Origin: Marinilabiliaceae bacterium UBA5488 | GTDB taxonomy: Bacteria; Bacteroidota; Bacteroidia; Bacteroidales; Marinilabiliaceae | Direction: 5' to 3' | Assembly (NCBI GenBank): GCA_002427105.1 | Contig: DIPM01000035.1 | Coordinates: 62,001 to 126,000, forward strand | Length of the DNA stretch: 64,000 nucleotides | Shown: positions 11,801-16,802 of the stretch, one piece after another | Numbering within the stretch: the first letter of the stretch is position 1 | Layout: each line of letters starts with the position of its first letter | Translations under genes and position numbers: made by a program | The notes under the pieces: model-generated | Told to the model about the DNA's origin: nothing | Database searches by the model: none | Seen by the model: the letters and a program-made list of their open reading frames with translations, nothing else

Positions 11801-12786
11801 ATGCTAATAATGCCGGAGAGCTTGACTCCCGCTGGATAATTGTTGGTACCAGTACAGCTGCACTTGCAGATGCAAACTTCTTCAATACTTCAGTTAGTAA
11901 TCTGAATGAGGGAATTAACACCTTCCGTTGGGAGATTAATGTTAATGGTTGTATCACCTATGATTTGGTTAGCATTGATTACCGACCTGTACCTGACGCC
12001 GGTTTTATCACCGATGTTGATGCAGGATGTTATCCGTTGAGGGTTCTGTTTACAAACTATTCTGTGGGAGGTTCCGTATATATGTGGGACTTTGGTGATG
12101 GAAGCACCTCAGGCGACCGTAACCCTGTTCATACCTATACAGAGCCCGGAACTTACAATGTGAAGCTTGTGGCTCCCGGTCCTGATGGTAATGATGGCGT
12201 ATTTAATAAGACGATAGAAGTGTTTGAACATCCTGTTGCAGATTTTACTGTCAATCCTCAGATTGTTTATATACCAGGCGATAATGCCCGTTTCTATGAT
12301 CTTTCTACGGACGCTGTTTCCTGGCTTTGGGATTTTGGAGATGGTACGAGCTCAAATGAGCGTAATCCATCCTACCAGTATTCAGAGGAAGGGGTATATG
12401 ATGTTACCCTGATTGTCAGCAATAGCAATGGATGTTCAGATACCCTTACTGTGGAAGAGGTGATTACAGCCGAGGCTCAGGGGTACCTGGTTTTCCCCAA
12501 CGCCTTTAAACCCCGACCCGGAGGCGCTTCCGGACCTGGTGTTGATCCATCGTCTGAGTATGTTGTAGTGTTTAAGCCTGCCTTCTCGGATGTGGATGAG
12601 TTTACACTTGAAATATTTAATCGCTGGGGTCAAAGGATTTTCAAGACCAATGATATAAATACCGGATGGGACGGAATGTACGAAGGTCAGATGGCTCCAC
12701 AGGCAGTTTACGTTTATCTTGCCACCGGGAAGTATGTTAACGGCCGTGAATTCAGGAAAACAGGAAGTGTTCTTTTAGTCCGATAG
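1..12786 (+). CDS. Giant SprB-repeat / PKD protein with type-B T9SS sorting domain (5' end missing)
   Basis: The reading frame is open to the first base, where it already encodes a SprB-type repeat end (AGRYTVRVWD), so the true start lies outside the window. At least 4,261 residues are present. Order, counting from the GTG at 16: about 22 SprB-like repeats (residues 1-1945; C-x-G-x-x-[DN]-G-x-I start, GTYxVxVxDxxGC end); about five Ig/PKD-like modules (1950-2400); 19 tandem repeats of about 84 residues (2407-3993); two PKD domains with WDFGDG motifs (about 3994-4150); and a C-terminal gliding-motility-type sorting domain (4157-4256: FPNAF start, IFNRWGQRIF, GWDG, YVY). Such proteins are exported by the T9SS and act as surface adhesins or gliding filaments; the ligand is unknown. 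A PorP/SprF gene follows 18 bases downstream, the usual partner of type-B substrates. Codon choice varies visibly between segments. Confidence 0.93.
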   Translation, partial: AGRYTVRVWDANSTAIDGCRHIFEVELRNMVINANVIDATCDGRDNGSIEAIVTGGSGDYSYSWKGPDGFTSTLYLIDNLEPGTYELTVTDNINGCVSALRTYTIDYSYTLAVTTIDSDVSCFGGNDGSSTAVPTGGTEPYFYLWEEEVTPGTWSSLTNTATLSNRTAGTYRVTVTDANNCEEVSANVVIGEPVDFSVASITYIRETVFCNGGADGSFTVNMDRTGNFEYSIDAVNWQILPTFEGLAPGSYRISVRDRVRDLSHPSPYCAKYEVETVTILDATPVVVTLDNQVDVACYGEASGELRVVASGGTAPYNYQWYRVMPTGNIPQEGKTAETAGNLVAGSYFVEVRDDNDCLTVSDTYTLTQPASPVAISVSSIQNVSALGGSDGRVTISIAGGTPGYSVRWYSGDTPSGPVIGTGVTLSGLSEGNYTVEVSDDAGCVADRTITISEPGSALTLSRSITNAGPCFGATNGVIELTANGGAAPYTFTLIKNPDTEITSTNISGNYAQYEGLGAGFYTARVRDNNGTVVELVNLEISQPAPLEISYFNPVNATCFGANDGILRFSISGGTPSVSGDYAYVLSRGNGSDLVGSGSVNEEISGLVPDDYSLRVYDASSVCMVEQSFTITEPDDISIVETLTPASCNGDSDGSIRIEVSGGASGAFGYSWELKDEIAGTWSSIAGSNTAWLQNLAAGTYRVVVTDLGSSCSVTSDEFVLAEPDVLVITASPGDVNTCRGDNSGRIALRVEGGTAPYVIDYGIATLIGAGPEFFIENLPADTYTLIVRDRGGSGCQDLTTVIINEPAEALSVTIPVVSISCDPVNGESFSVSFDISGGVGISNGTDDEFSYFIEVTNLLSSGKKTKTVTATIDQPVSVNLDDLNLTAGEYRVTVGDLQAASSAACAAVETSFAYKHLNVQNFIGHESCPGAFDGSIDLSVSGGSGDYSYAWTKGGTAMTQTTQDLSGLEAGAYTVTITDVGEPAGRCTYSQTFTVNRAKELLVEGSVQDVSCFGGNNGAIRIHGVANATMPLTCFWNGSSVAGGAELTGLTAGDYSVEILDGDGCRVQETFSITQPTAPLEAILSSELDCLADSRSITVSASGGTGPYSYQWMGPGAYTRVGDGATIDGITRGGTWQVEVTDARGCKLLKTIEIYGKLTLDAELTDISCNGGSGGNIVLNVGGGSGSYTYTWTKDGAPYAETTKDLSNLGGGVYEVVVRDLLQSCSGGGDYSLSLSNLEIMEPAAFVVEGNITNNECSGSAEGRINIHTVTGGTAPYRYEWTTGDGSGIIQGQRNQSGLRAGTYYLRVIDSKDCSSELFDFEVTELDELGFVLDVDDTNCLNENRIEITNPVGGSGTHRFFWDGPGTEGGTELLKENLPGGTYTITMVDMGTTARCNITKTVVLTEPLLVSSMVLPETCSGMANGAITLDVKGGIAPYTFAWEAAPGIIVNDRNQAALPAGSYTVHVTDSRSTACTVDLVVEVPLLHDLELQAAIDDIECYGGTNGAIYLSVLNGSGSYSYQWTKGGFNATTKDLSGLEAGTYSVVVRDEVLGCTVSAVYEVRQPLAPITISVGVVTHNSCFGDNNGAIPVTVSGGTAPYSYLWDGPGNLANPSLEDQIDLRGGNYYLSVTDARGCVLSNYGPITVNEPSAPVIISLVEVTPVTALNAGDGTITIQISGGSGSYTSITWTHDGGDDMSAFEGLTYASGLSGGTYILTAEDANGCDAEALEVYVYEPGQALELEIEKQASGPCYGSANGKIFVTVKGGELPYQSLTLSDGTGTIKQLTAVNSAIFDNLAPGDYTVTVIDAFGNNVSQNVRINEVTAPLAVTATVTSQVYCRGASSGVITARVTGGIPNASAQYRLILAGGPAGTFTETLVPANVDHTFINLPKGTYSVRVIDDSNVLRVGHDENNLQDLFGDEDFDISDDCTAAQSGLIIHQPEAVVHLSVEPGSEEVCAGVAPRLVAATSGWDFGDGDLRITLSNSESFVITAASQVLTLTTLPVNNITNYSIISVTSAADVACSKGEGAGLAALIRHERPTASLSGTTTVCAGETARVNLQLTGAAPWQVSYSDGTSTFWINDITTPTYQLELSPAANTTYTLLTVEDANCTGTAAGEATVTVPVVSTVEFVGDASRDICAGASETLEVAFDPASNGPWQLTYSAQPLVGGLPSGTPVVRTVTVDAAMFNAEGNYEISVTPAQTVRYRLEGVVSGGCAGTVGGLPIDVLVGQLPAQLGAITGPVEVCQGATATFSVAALPGVSHYVWTLPNGVEVSSGNSLSTTFATDAVSGRLSVYAVNSCGVGPLQYMDIIMNPLPDASTAVISGPEDICQGSKGVVFRVEGVNYADTYNWVLPVGTILSGQGTAQIVVDFPDDIELFNGLVSVQAVNSCGDALDEVSKAFMVRPLPVPNAGVDQLSLCGSDVTLNATALSAADLAAGAVGRWLALPVEGSADLITDVTNPNVTVTGLSRGDVRFRWVVTSEYGCESYDEVTVRNNQLVVNASASSASVCHGTVELVGTPLPFAGVSGQWTAVHPVGSSAYFSNAASANVLVSDMPVGENRFRWTLTQNGCESYAEVIVINSQADEAVIQGPQVIPNCGEDITIQAVAPRAGWGSGLWSVISGYAHIVSATSPTTQVRNIAQGDVVLEWRVSNGHCSDAATVTIRNNKLTVDAGPDQELCSSNTQMAASAVPAGASGSWHVISGFAGFADGSSPTTTVSNVARGRNELEWRINNNGCISSDFVVINNNMATVATVGGAQVACDLPVILSGNAVDATFAEIGYWSVVKGAGSFVDANDPNSEVQGMDFGENIYRWTINNNNKCSTYADLSVINRKVEVDAGKDEVVCNNIVTVRGSLVPAGATGQWRAVSGGPGSVIVADPTKPHIAQVSLGQGSNRLVWSINNQGCYSEDEVVIVNSRPYPVDGGDPVRYVTSPEVYMNAVPVGSGMAGMWMLISGNGTIGNPDDPGTLITDLGRGENLFHWIVTNGNCSAFDQVLIVNGDVVDAEAGRPQTLCGNFTTLEANDPQGAIGQWSVISGTARFENPSDPKTRVFDLSPDDNVLRWTIRYGSSEHSSSSSDDVTITNNQPDQAMAGNDVVFCNDEYQLRGNAPRTVPYFMGTPKWTIISGGGEIEDEGLPTSWVRNLAQGENILVYSITKDKCERTDTVSIINGLPSEPYAGEDDAVCDDNYLLNPSTPVHGTARWRPGSTGGAQFDGNLVYGLAQGANELIYEIYTEWCSLEDVVVITNNKPSQSFAGHNRDVCDATYTMGATAPLYGTGSWSLVAGSGTIDPADINNPNAVVSGLGSGSNRFRWTVDNKGCTSSSEVEIRYNFIEADAGDDNTICEDFTQLRGSNPMVGTGTWGIKGGSGSAVFEDPNDPLTKVSGLDRGENVLTWTVSNVNCTHVDEVVITNNMPSIADAGADQALCEPTSVLQGSEDVVGQGRWTIRSGSATFTSTTHADPYEDPSAQVSGLTFGDNILRWTITNEGCVSFDDVVLQYNKVIANAGVDRSECADEVTLSAVNPTPGTGMWSIPGGQGSAQFVSPGLATTRVTNLGRGSNTLRWTVSYRGCQSYDDVIVNNNLPSTPYAGNEQSICSDSYVMDASAPTLGSSGRWTVITGSAVFEDETLYNTPVSGLANADNIFVWTTQRVEGCTLEDQVIIRNHSVSEPNAGTSYEEVCSSTFSLKAATPDYGTGIWSFVQGGGNISDVNNPRATISTLGRGTNILRWTISQGSCVKTSDVTIVNNSPTRPNAGPNIEDCKDEQTLDANVPMYYDDAYWERISGYGDISDVNDPKSSVSNLGFGANEFQWTITKGECSLSDRVVIFNKIPDKAFAGSDQPAVCENYTVLNANDPETGLGKWTVIKGSGTFDDETLYNTIVRNVGFGENIYRWEVAYGECGTFDEVAVISNKTEAYAGENQVVYTPEAILNANNAGELDSRWIIVGTSTAALADANFFNTSVSNLNEGINTFRWEINVNGCITYDLVSIDYRPVPDAGFITDVDAGCYPLRVLFTNYSVGGSVYMWDFGDGSTSGDRNPVHTYTEPGTYNVKLVAPGPDGNDGVFNKTIEVFEHPVADFTVNPQIVYIPGDNARFYDLSTDAVSWLWDFGDGTSSNERNPSYQYSEEGVYDVTLIVSNSNGCSDTLTVEEVITAEAQGYLVFPNAFKPRPGGASGPGVDPSSEYVVVFKPAFSDVDEFTLEIFNRWGQRIFKTNDINTGWDGMYEGQMAPQAVYVYLATGKYVNGREFRKTGSVLLVR
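7230..11990 (+). repeat. 19 tandem ~84-residue repeats (coding)
   Basis: A second repeat class fills this block. Each unit runs: Ala-Gly-x-[Asp/Asn]-x-x-x-Cys, a variable strand, Pro-x-x-Gly-x-G-x-Trp-[ST]-[VI]-x-x-Gly, a [Asp/Asn]-[Asp/Asn]-Pro turn, [ST]-x-V-x-[GN]-L-x-x-G-x-N-x-[FL]-x-W-T-[IV], then Asn-x-x-Cys and VxIxNN. It resembles repeats often seen after SprB arrays in Bacteroidota adhesins and probably forms beta-sandwich modules (inference). Two units (starting near 8764 and 11749) have lost the first Cys but keep the second. Confidence 0.85.
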
Positions 12787-12804
12787 GATAATTCTGGTTA
12801 TAGA

Positions 12805-13887
12805 ATGATGAAGATGTTTAGAATAAGAAATATAAGCAGTATTAGTAATCCGACCTTTATTGTGTTGGCTCTCTTTCTTTTGATTAATCAAAAGTCAGGG
12901 GCTCAGGATGTGTCTTTTTCCCAGGTTTACTCATCTCCCCTCTATTTAAGTCCGTCCTTTGCCGGATTTACCAGCGGAGGGAGGGTGGCTTTGAATTACA
13001 GGGATCAATGGCCCGGCATAAGTAACACATTCAGGACCTTTGCTGCCTCTTATGATGAGTATTTCGGCAATTATAACAGTGGGCTGGGCTTGTTGTTTCT
13101 GCGCGACGACCAGGGAGGGGGCCAGCTGGTAACCCAGAATCTTGGCATTGTCTATGCCTACGAGCTGGCTGTTACTGAGAATATCTTTGTGCGTCCCGGG
13201 CTTCAGTTTAAGTATGCCGAGCGAAAGATTGACCCTTCGCGCCTGTCGCAGGTAGGCCCTGATGGCGAAGTCTTCCCCTGGATAAATGCCGAGTTCCCGA
13301 TAGAGCAATATCATAAGCTTGATGCCACGGCATCAGCAATGGTTTATAATGATTACTTCTGGTTGGGTGCTACCTTCGATCATTTGGTAAAAAATGATAT
13401 TGGCTTTACTGATGTTGAATCAGACATACCTATGAAGACTGTGGTTTTTGGCGGAGCTAAGTGGGTTTACCAGAAGCCAAGCCGTTTTCGGGATGAGCAA
13501 AGTGCAACTTTGGCGTTTATGTACAGGCGGCAACTGGATTTTCAGCAATTGGACATTGGAGCATATTGGTACGCTAATCCTATCGAGGTAGGTATTTGGT
13601 ACAGAGGCATTCCCGGGGTTAGCAGTGAGTCCTTGGTTAATAATGATGCCATTATCTTTAGTTTAGGAATAAATATTGGTCCTGTTCACTTTGCTTACAG
13701 CTATGATTTGACTATCTCGGGTTTGGCAGGATATAGCGGCGGCAGCAATGAGTTTTCTCTTATTTATCGTTTTAACAGAGGCCCTGTTGTTAACATTCCG
13801 CGTGGTCCTATTCCTTGCAGCGAGCCGGGGACCGGCATGGGAGAGAAGGGCTCGAACTACAGGCCTCAGCGGCGCACACTTTTTTGA
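12805..13887 (+). CDS. PorP/SprF family type IX secretion outer-membrane protein
   Basis: 360 residues. A signal peptide (about residues 16-33, ending GAQ) is followed by the family's hallmark start, DVSFSQVYSSPLYLSPSFAG, then alternating beta-strands typical of an outer-membrane barrel (NYRDQWPGI, GLGLLF, FSLGINIG). The family (TIGR03519-type) includes P. gingivalis PorP, part of the T9SS, and F. johnsoniae SprF, which is needed for export of the SprB adhesin encoded next to it. Its position 18 bases after a giant type-B substrate argues for the SprF-like role: a dedicated partner for secretion or surface anchoring of that protein. The start region has three nearby ATG codons (12805, 12808, 12814), so the exact start is uncertain by a few residues. 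The gene is intact, and several paralogues per genome are usual. Confidence 0.92.
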   Translation: MMKMFRIRNISSISNPTFIVLALFLLINQKSGAQDVSFSQVYSSPLYLSPSFAGFTSGGRVALNYRDQWPGISNTFRTFAASYDEYFGNYNSGLGLLFLRDDQGGGQLVTQNLGIVYAYELAVTENIFVRPGLQFKYAERKIDPSRLSQVGPDGEVFPWINAEFPIEQYHKLDATASAMVYNDYFWLGATFDHLVKNDIGFTDVESDIPMKTVVFGGAKWVYQKPSRFRDEQSATLAFMYRRQLDFQQLDIGAYWYANPIEVGIWYRGIPGVSSESLVNNDAIIFSLGINIGPVHFAYSYDLTISGLAGYSGGSNEFSLIYRFNRGPVVNIPRGPIPCSEPGTGMGEKGSNYRPQRRTLF

Positions 13888-13937
13888 ACATTATTAAAAA
13901 TTAGGGCTAAAACGTTTTTAAATGTTTGTTATAAGGT

Positions 13938-13945
13938 TATATTTG
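13938..13945 (+). promoter_or_regulatory. Putative -7 box (TATATTTG) for the ompH-like gene
   Basis: TATATTTG matches the Bacteroidota -7 consensus TAnnTTTG and lies 49 bases before the start codon. No good -33 TTTG was found at 19-21 bases' spacing, so the call rests on the -7 box alone. Confidence 0.3.
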
Positions 13946-13993
13946 TGGTCATTAATAACTATGCTTAAGGACACATATATCGAATAAAAGTGT

Positions 13994-14596
13994 ATGAAAA
14001 ACGTATCATTAGCAATCAATGCAGTTCTCGCTTTAGCTGTTGCAGCTCTATTTGTAATTGTTTTGAGCGACAAGAAAAAGACTTCCGGAGTTAGTTCTGA
14101 AGGTGAAGAGGGTTTTATTGCCGATAGCGGTGTGGTTTACATTAATACCGACTCGCTAATAATAAAGTATGAGTTTGCCCGTCAATTAAGTGAAGAACTG
14201 ATTAAGAAGGAAGAATCTTCTCGTACAGATTTTAACGAACGTGCCAGAGTATTTGAGCAGGACATGGTTGAGTTTCAGAGAAAAATTCAAAATAATGGTT
14301 TCCTGTCTCTTGATCGTGCTCAAAGCGAAGAGCGTCGTTTGCGCGGTAAGGAACAAGAATTACAAGAGCTTAACGCTCGTTTGTCGAATGACCTTATGAT
14401 GCAACAGAATCGTATGAATCAGCAGTTGCGCGACACCATTGCTAATTTCCTTGTTGGATATAGCAAAGAGAAAGCATATCGCATGGTTTTGAGTAACACC
14501 ATGGGTGATAACCTTCTGTATGCTCATCCTTCTTTGGACGTAACTGATGAGGTGGTAGCTATCTTGAATGAGCGCTTCGCGGCGGCAAATAAATAG
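13994..14596 (+). CDS. OmpH/Skp family periplasmic chaperone-like protein
   Basis: 200 residues. An N-terminal hydrophobic segment (residues 7-25) without a clear lipobox looks like a signal anchor. It is followed by VVYINTDSLIIKY, which matches the start of OmpH/Skp proteins, then a long charged coiled coil (about 60-150, rich in Glu, Arg and Gln) and a conserved tail (YSKEKAYRMVLSNT, LDVTDEVVAILNERF). Skp-type proteins hold unfolded outer-membrane proteins in the periplasm on their way to the BAM complex. Bacteroidota usually carry two or three OmpH paralogues; this one is not beside bamA. It is probably transcribed from its own promoter and ends at a hairpin terminator. A role in PorP or adhesin biogenesis is inference from position only. 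Confidence 0.85.
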   Translation: MKNVSLAINAVLALAVAALFVIVLSDKKKTSGVSSEGEEGFIADSGVVYINTDSLIIKYEFARQLSEELIKKEESSRTDFNERARVFEQDMVEFQRKIQNNGFLSLDRAQSEERRLRGKEQELQELNARLSNDLMMQQNRMNQQLRDTIANFLVGYSKEKAYRMVLSNTMGDNLLYAHPSLDVTDEVVAILNERFAAANK

Positions 14597-14621
14597 AGCC
14601 GGGTCGCGATTTATAATATTT

Positions 14622-14650
14622 AAAGCTGTCTGTAAAGGCAGCTTTTTTTT
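14622..14650 (+). terminator. Rho-independent terminator after the ompH-like gene
   Basis: A 7-bp stem AAAGCTG / CAGCTTT with a 10-base loop is followed directly by a run of T. It lies 26 bases past the stop codon. Confidence 0.75.
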
Positions 14651-14699
14651 AATATATAGGATTCCAGACCGGGTCTGACAATTACAAAAGCATCAAATA

Positions 14700-15986
14700 A
14701 TGATTCCATACAAGCAGGCATATAAAATGCTTGAGAAGTATCTTTCGAGACATCCTTTGCAGCACGGTGAACTTGGTAGTAGCATGAATACTGCTGTTGT
14801 TGTTGTGATACCGGCCTACAAGGAGGAGGACTACTTAGCTGCTACTCTTAATTCCTTGAAAAATTGCGAGCAGCCAAAGGGGAATATTAGGCTGGTGATA
14901 GTTTTAAATTCTTCGATCGATGATGAGAATCAGGAAGTAGAGATAAGACAAAAAGAACTGGCCCAAAAAGCTGCGGCTGATACTCCTTCCTGGCTTAGTG
15001 TGGATATTTTGGAAGCCTGGAGGCTTCCAAAAAAGCACTTTGGAGCAGGCCTGGCGCGCAGGATTGGCATGGATGCGGCAGCAGATCTTTTCTACAGAGA
15101 AAACAATCCCGACGGGATAATTGTCGCCCTTGATGCTGACACCACAGTTGAAAGGACTTATTTCAAGGCGATAGAAGAGTGGTTTTCAGTTCCCGGGCGC
15201 TCCGGTGCCAATATCTTTTTTGAGCATCCGATAGAGGGTGAGGAATATCCTGCCGCGATATACGAGGCAATAATCAAATATGAGCTGCATCTGCGCTATA
15301 TGAAGCTGGCACATAGTTATGCAGGCTTTCTTTATCCTTTTCACTCGATGGGTTCGGCGATGGCAATGCGTGCCGTTTCTTATGCACGGGCCGGTGGAGT
15401 GCCCAGGAAGCAGGCCGGTGAAGACTTCTATTTTCTTCAAAAACTTATCCCTTTAGGCGGCTTTGGCGAACTAAACAATTGCACTGTGTTTCCCTCTCCG
15501 CGCCTCTCCGACAGGGTTATTTTTGGTACGGGAGCAGCTATAACAGCTCATATTGGGGGGAGTGATCTGGCCGGATTAACATATAATATTCAGGCTTTTG
15601 AAGATTTAAAGCAGTTTTTTGAGGTGAAGGGCGAGTTGTTTGAAGTAGCTGTTGATGCATACGAAAGCTGGACTTACAAACTGAGCGGATCGATGCGTAG
15701 TTTTTTGCTTAATAGCGGCTTCTTTGATGAACTTGAGGTGATAAAACGCGACTGCGCTACCCGTGCCGGGTTTGATAAGCGCTTTTTCGAGCTTTTTAAT
15801 GCTTTTAAGGTGGTAAAATACCTAAACTATAGTCATGGTTATTTCTATGAAAGGACTCCTGTTTTTGATATGGCAATCGAGCTTTCAGACAGGCTTGGCA
15901 TAACAGATGAAGATTTGCTCTCAGAAAAGGAGCTTCTGCTGTCTTATCGTAAGTATGAACGTGAAAATCCTTTGTTTGTCAATTAA
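14700..15986 (+). CDS. Family 2-like glycosyltransferase (GT-A fold)
   Basis: 428 residues, no signal peptide or membrane segment. The first half has the GT-A nucleotide-sugar fold: VVVVIPAYKEEDYLAATLNSL (about residues 33-53) and a DxD-type metal site, VALDADT (about 146). The donor-binding and acceptor regions follow (GSAMAMRA, AGEDFYFLQKL; the ED pair is where the GT2 catalytic base usually sits). The C-terminal 130 residues are helical and not recognised. The donor sugar and acceptor cannot be read from sequence; an envelope or exopolysaccharide glycan is likely. The gene stands alone after a terminator and ends by overlapping the convergent small membrane-protein gene by 8 bases. Confidence 0.75.
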   Translation: MIPYKQAYKMLEKYLSRHPLQHGELGSSMNTAVVVVIPAYKEEDYLAATLNSLKNCEQPKGNIRLVIVLNSSIDDENQEVEIRQKELAQKAAADTPSWLSVDILEAWRLPKKHFGAGLARRIGMDAAADLFYRENNPDGIIVALDADTTVERTYFKAIEEWFSVPGRSGANIFFEHPIEGEEYPAAIYEAIIKYELHLRYMKLAHSYAGFLYPFHSMGSAMAMRAVSYARAGGVPRKQAGEDFYFLQKLIPLGGFGELNNCTVFPSPRLSDRVIFGTGAAITAHIGGSDLAGLTYNIQAFEDLKQFFEVKGELFEVAVDAYESWTYKLSGSMRSFLLNSGFFDELEVIKRDCATRAGFDKRFFELFNAFKVVKYLNYSHGYFYERTPVFDMAIELSDRLGITDEDLLSEKELLLSYRKYERENPLFVN

Positions 15987-16341
15987 AACGGCGCATAGAT
16001 ATGTAGAAATCAAGCACGACCGTGATTAGGACGAATACTACCCAATAGCTTCGCCCGTAATATATTGCTACGCAGGCTGCCGCTAAAGAAAGAGAACTGA
16101 CAACCAGTATCAGGTGTTTTCGGTGATTTTCTGAGCTGCTGTTAGCCATATTATAGAGCCTGATTCCAAGTACAGGGATTAGACCTATTCCAAAGACTAT
16201 ATAAGAATAGTTCAAGCCCGCAATGTGCATAATAATTCCCGCAAGAACTGCGGTCATCCCCAGCGAGTAGAGGCTTGTAAGGATTTGTGTCAACTTCATT
16301 ATTCTAATTTCGTGTTTCGCTTTTGACTCAGCTTTAGCCAA
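15979..16341 (-). CDS. Small four-helix membrane protein of unknown function
   Basis: 120 residues. After a short charged start, four hydrophobic segments can be seen (about 17-43, 46-62, 75-94, 97-115) with the short basic end MRRFN. I do not recognise a family. It lies 9 bases after the divIC-like gene on the same strand, so the two are probably co-transcribed. Its 3' end overlaps the convergent glycosyltransferase gene by 8 bases. A link to division or envelope growth is only a guess from the neighbour. Confidence 0.6.
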   Translation of the reverse strand: MAKAESKAKHEIRIMKLTQILTSLYSLGMTAVLAGIIMHIAGLNYSYIVFGIGLIPVLGIRLYNMANSSSENHRKHLILVVSSLSLAAACVAIYYGRSYWVVFVLITVVLDFYISMRRFN

Positions 16342-16350
16342 AAATAATAT

Positions 16351-16656
16351 TTACTCCTCTATAATTATAAACAGCTCCTCGTTGGGCTTTTTCATCAGAT
16401 ATTGTTCACGTGCGAATTTTTCAAGGTTCTCAGGGTTGCTTTTTAGCTCATCCATGCGCTTACGGTTTTCGTCAATCTCATGCTTGTAATGCTCTTTTTG
16501 CTTTTCCAAATCATTAATTCTGCGCGACAGATTCATCCTGTTGACCATGTTGTTTTGGTCGAAAAAGAACAGCCATATAATAAAAAGCAGACCAGTCAAC
16601 ACATATTTGTTACGTATCAATGGAAGTATTACTTGTGCCTTTTCTTTCCAGCTCAT
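16351..16656 (-). CDS. DivIC/FtsB-family septum formation initiator protein
   Basis: 101 residues. A short cytoplasmic start is followed by one membrane helix (about 18-32, LTGLLFIIWLFFF), then a periplasmic coiled coil (about 40-75, ending KRMDELKSNPENLEKFARE) and the typical family end QYLMKKPNEELFIIIEE. DivIC/FtsB proteins form part of the divisome with FtsL/DivIB/FtsQ and help activate septal peptidoglycan synthesis. Length and layout match Bacteroidota members, which in many genomes lie beside eno; no enolase gene is visible here. It is probably the first gene of a two-gene unit with the downstream membrane protein. Confidence 0.87.
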   Translation of the reverse strand: MSWKEKAQVILPLIRNKYVLTGLLFIIWLFFFDQNNMVNRMNLSRRINDLEKQKEHYKHEIDENRKRMDELKSNPENLEKFAREQYLMKKPNEELFIIIEE

Positions 16657-16736
16657 TTTGTAAATCTATAAACGCTTGTTTTTAAATGCTCATCCTTAGA
16701 CCCAAGCTTGCATTATCGACTTGATGCAAAAGTAGT

Positions 16737-16744
16737 AATTATTT
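16737..16744 (-). promoter_or_regulatory. Putative -7 box for the divIC-like gene
   Basis: On the minus strand the sequence reads TACTTTTG, a match to TAnnTTTG, about 80 bases before the start codon. No convincing -33 box was seen. Confidence 0.3.
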
Positions 16745-16802
16745 CTAAGTTGGCTGCATTCTTTGTTAGTTAAGGGTAGTTACAGGCTTACAGTATTTAG
16801 GA

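Noticed and set aside
1..12786. CRISPR-like or DNA-level tandem repeats in the first 12.8 kb
   Set aside because: The repeats are protein-level and diverged, with unit length near 250 bases and an uninterrupted reading frame; no short identical repeats with spacers.
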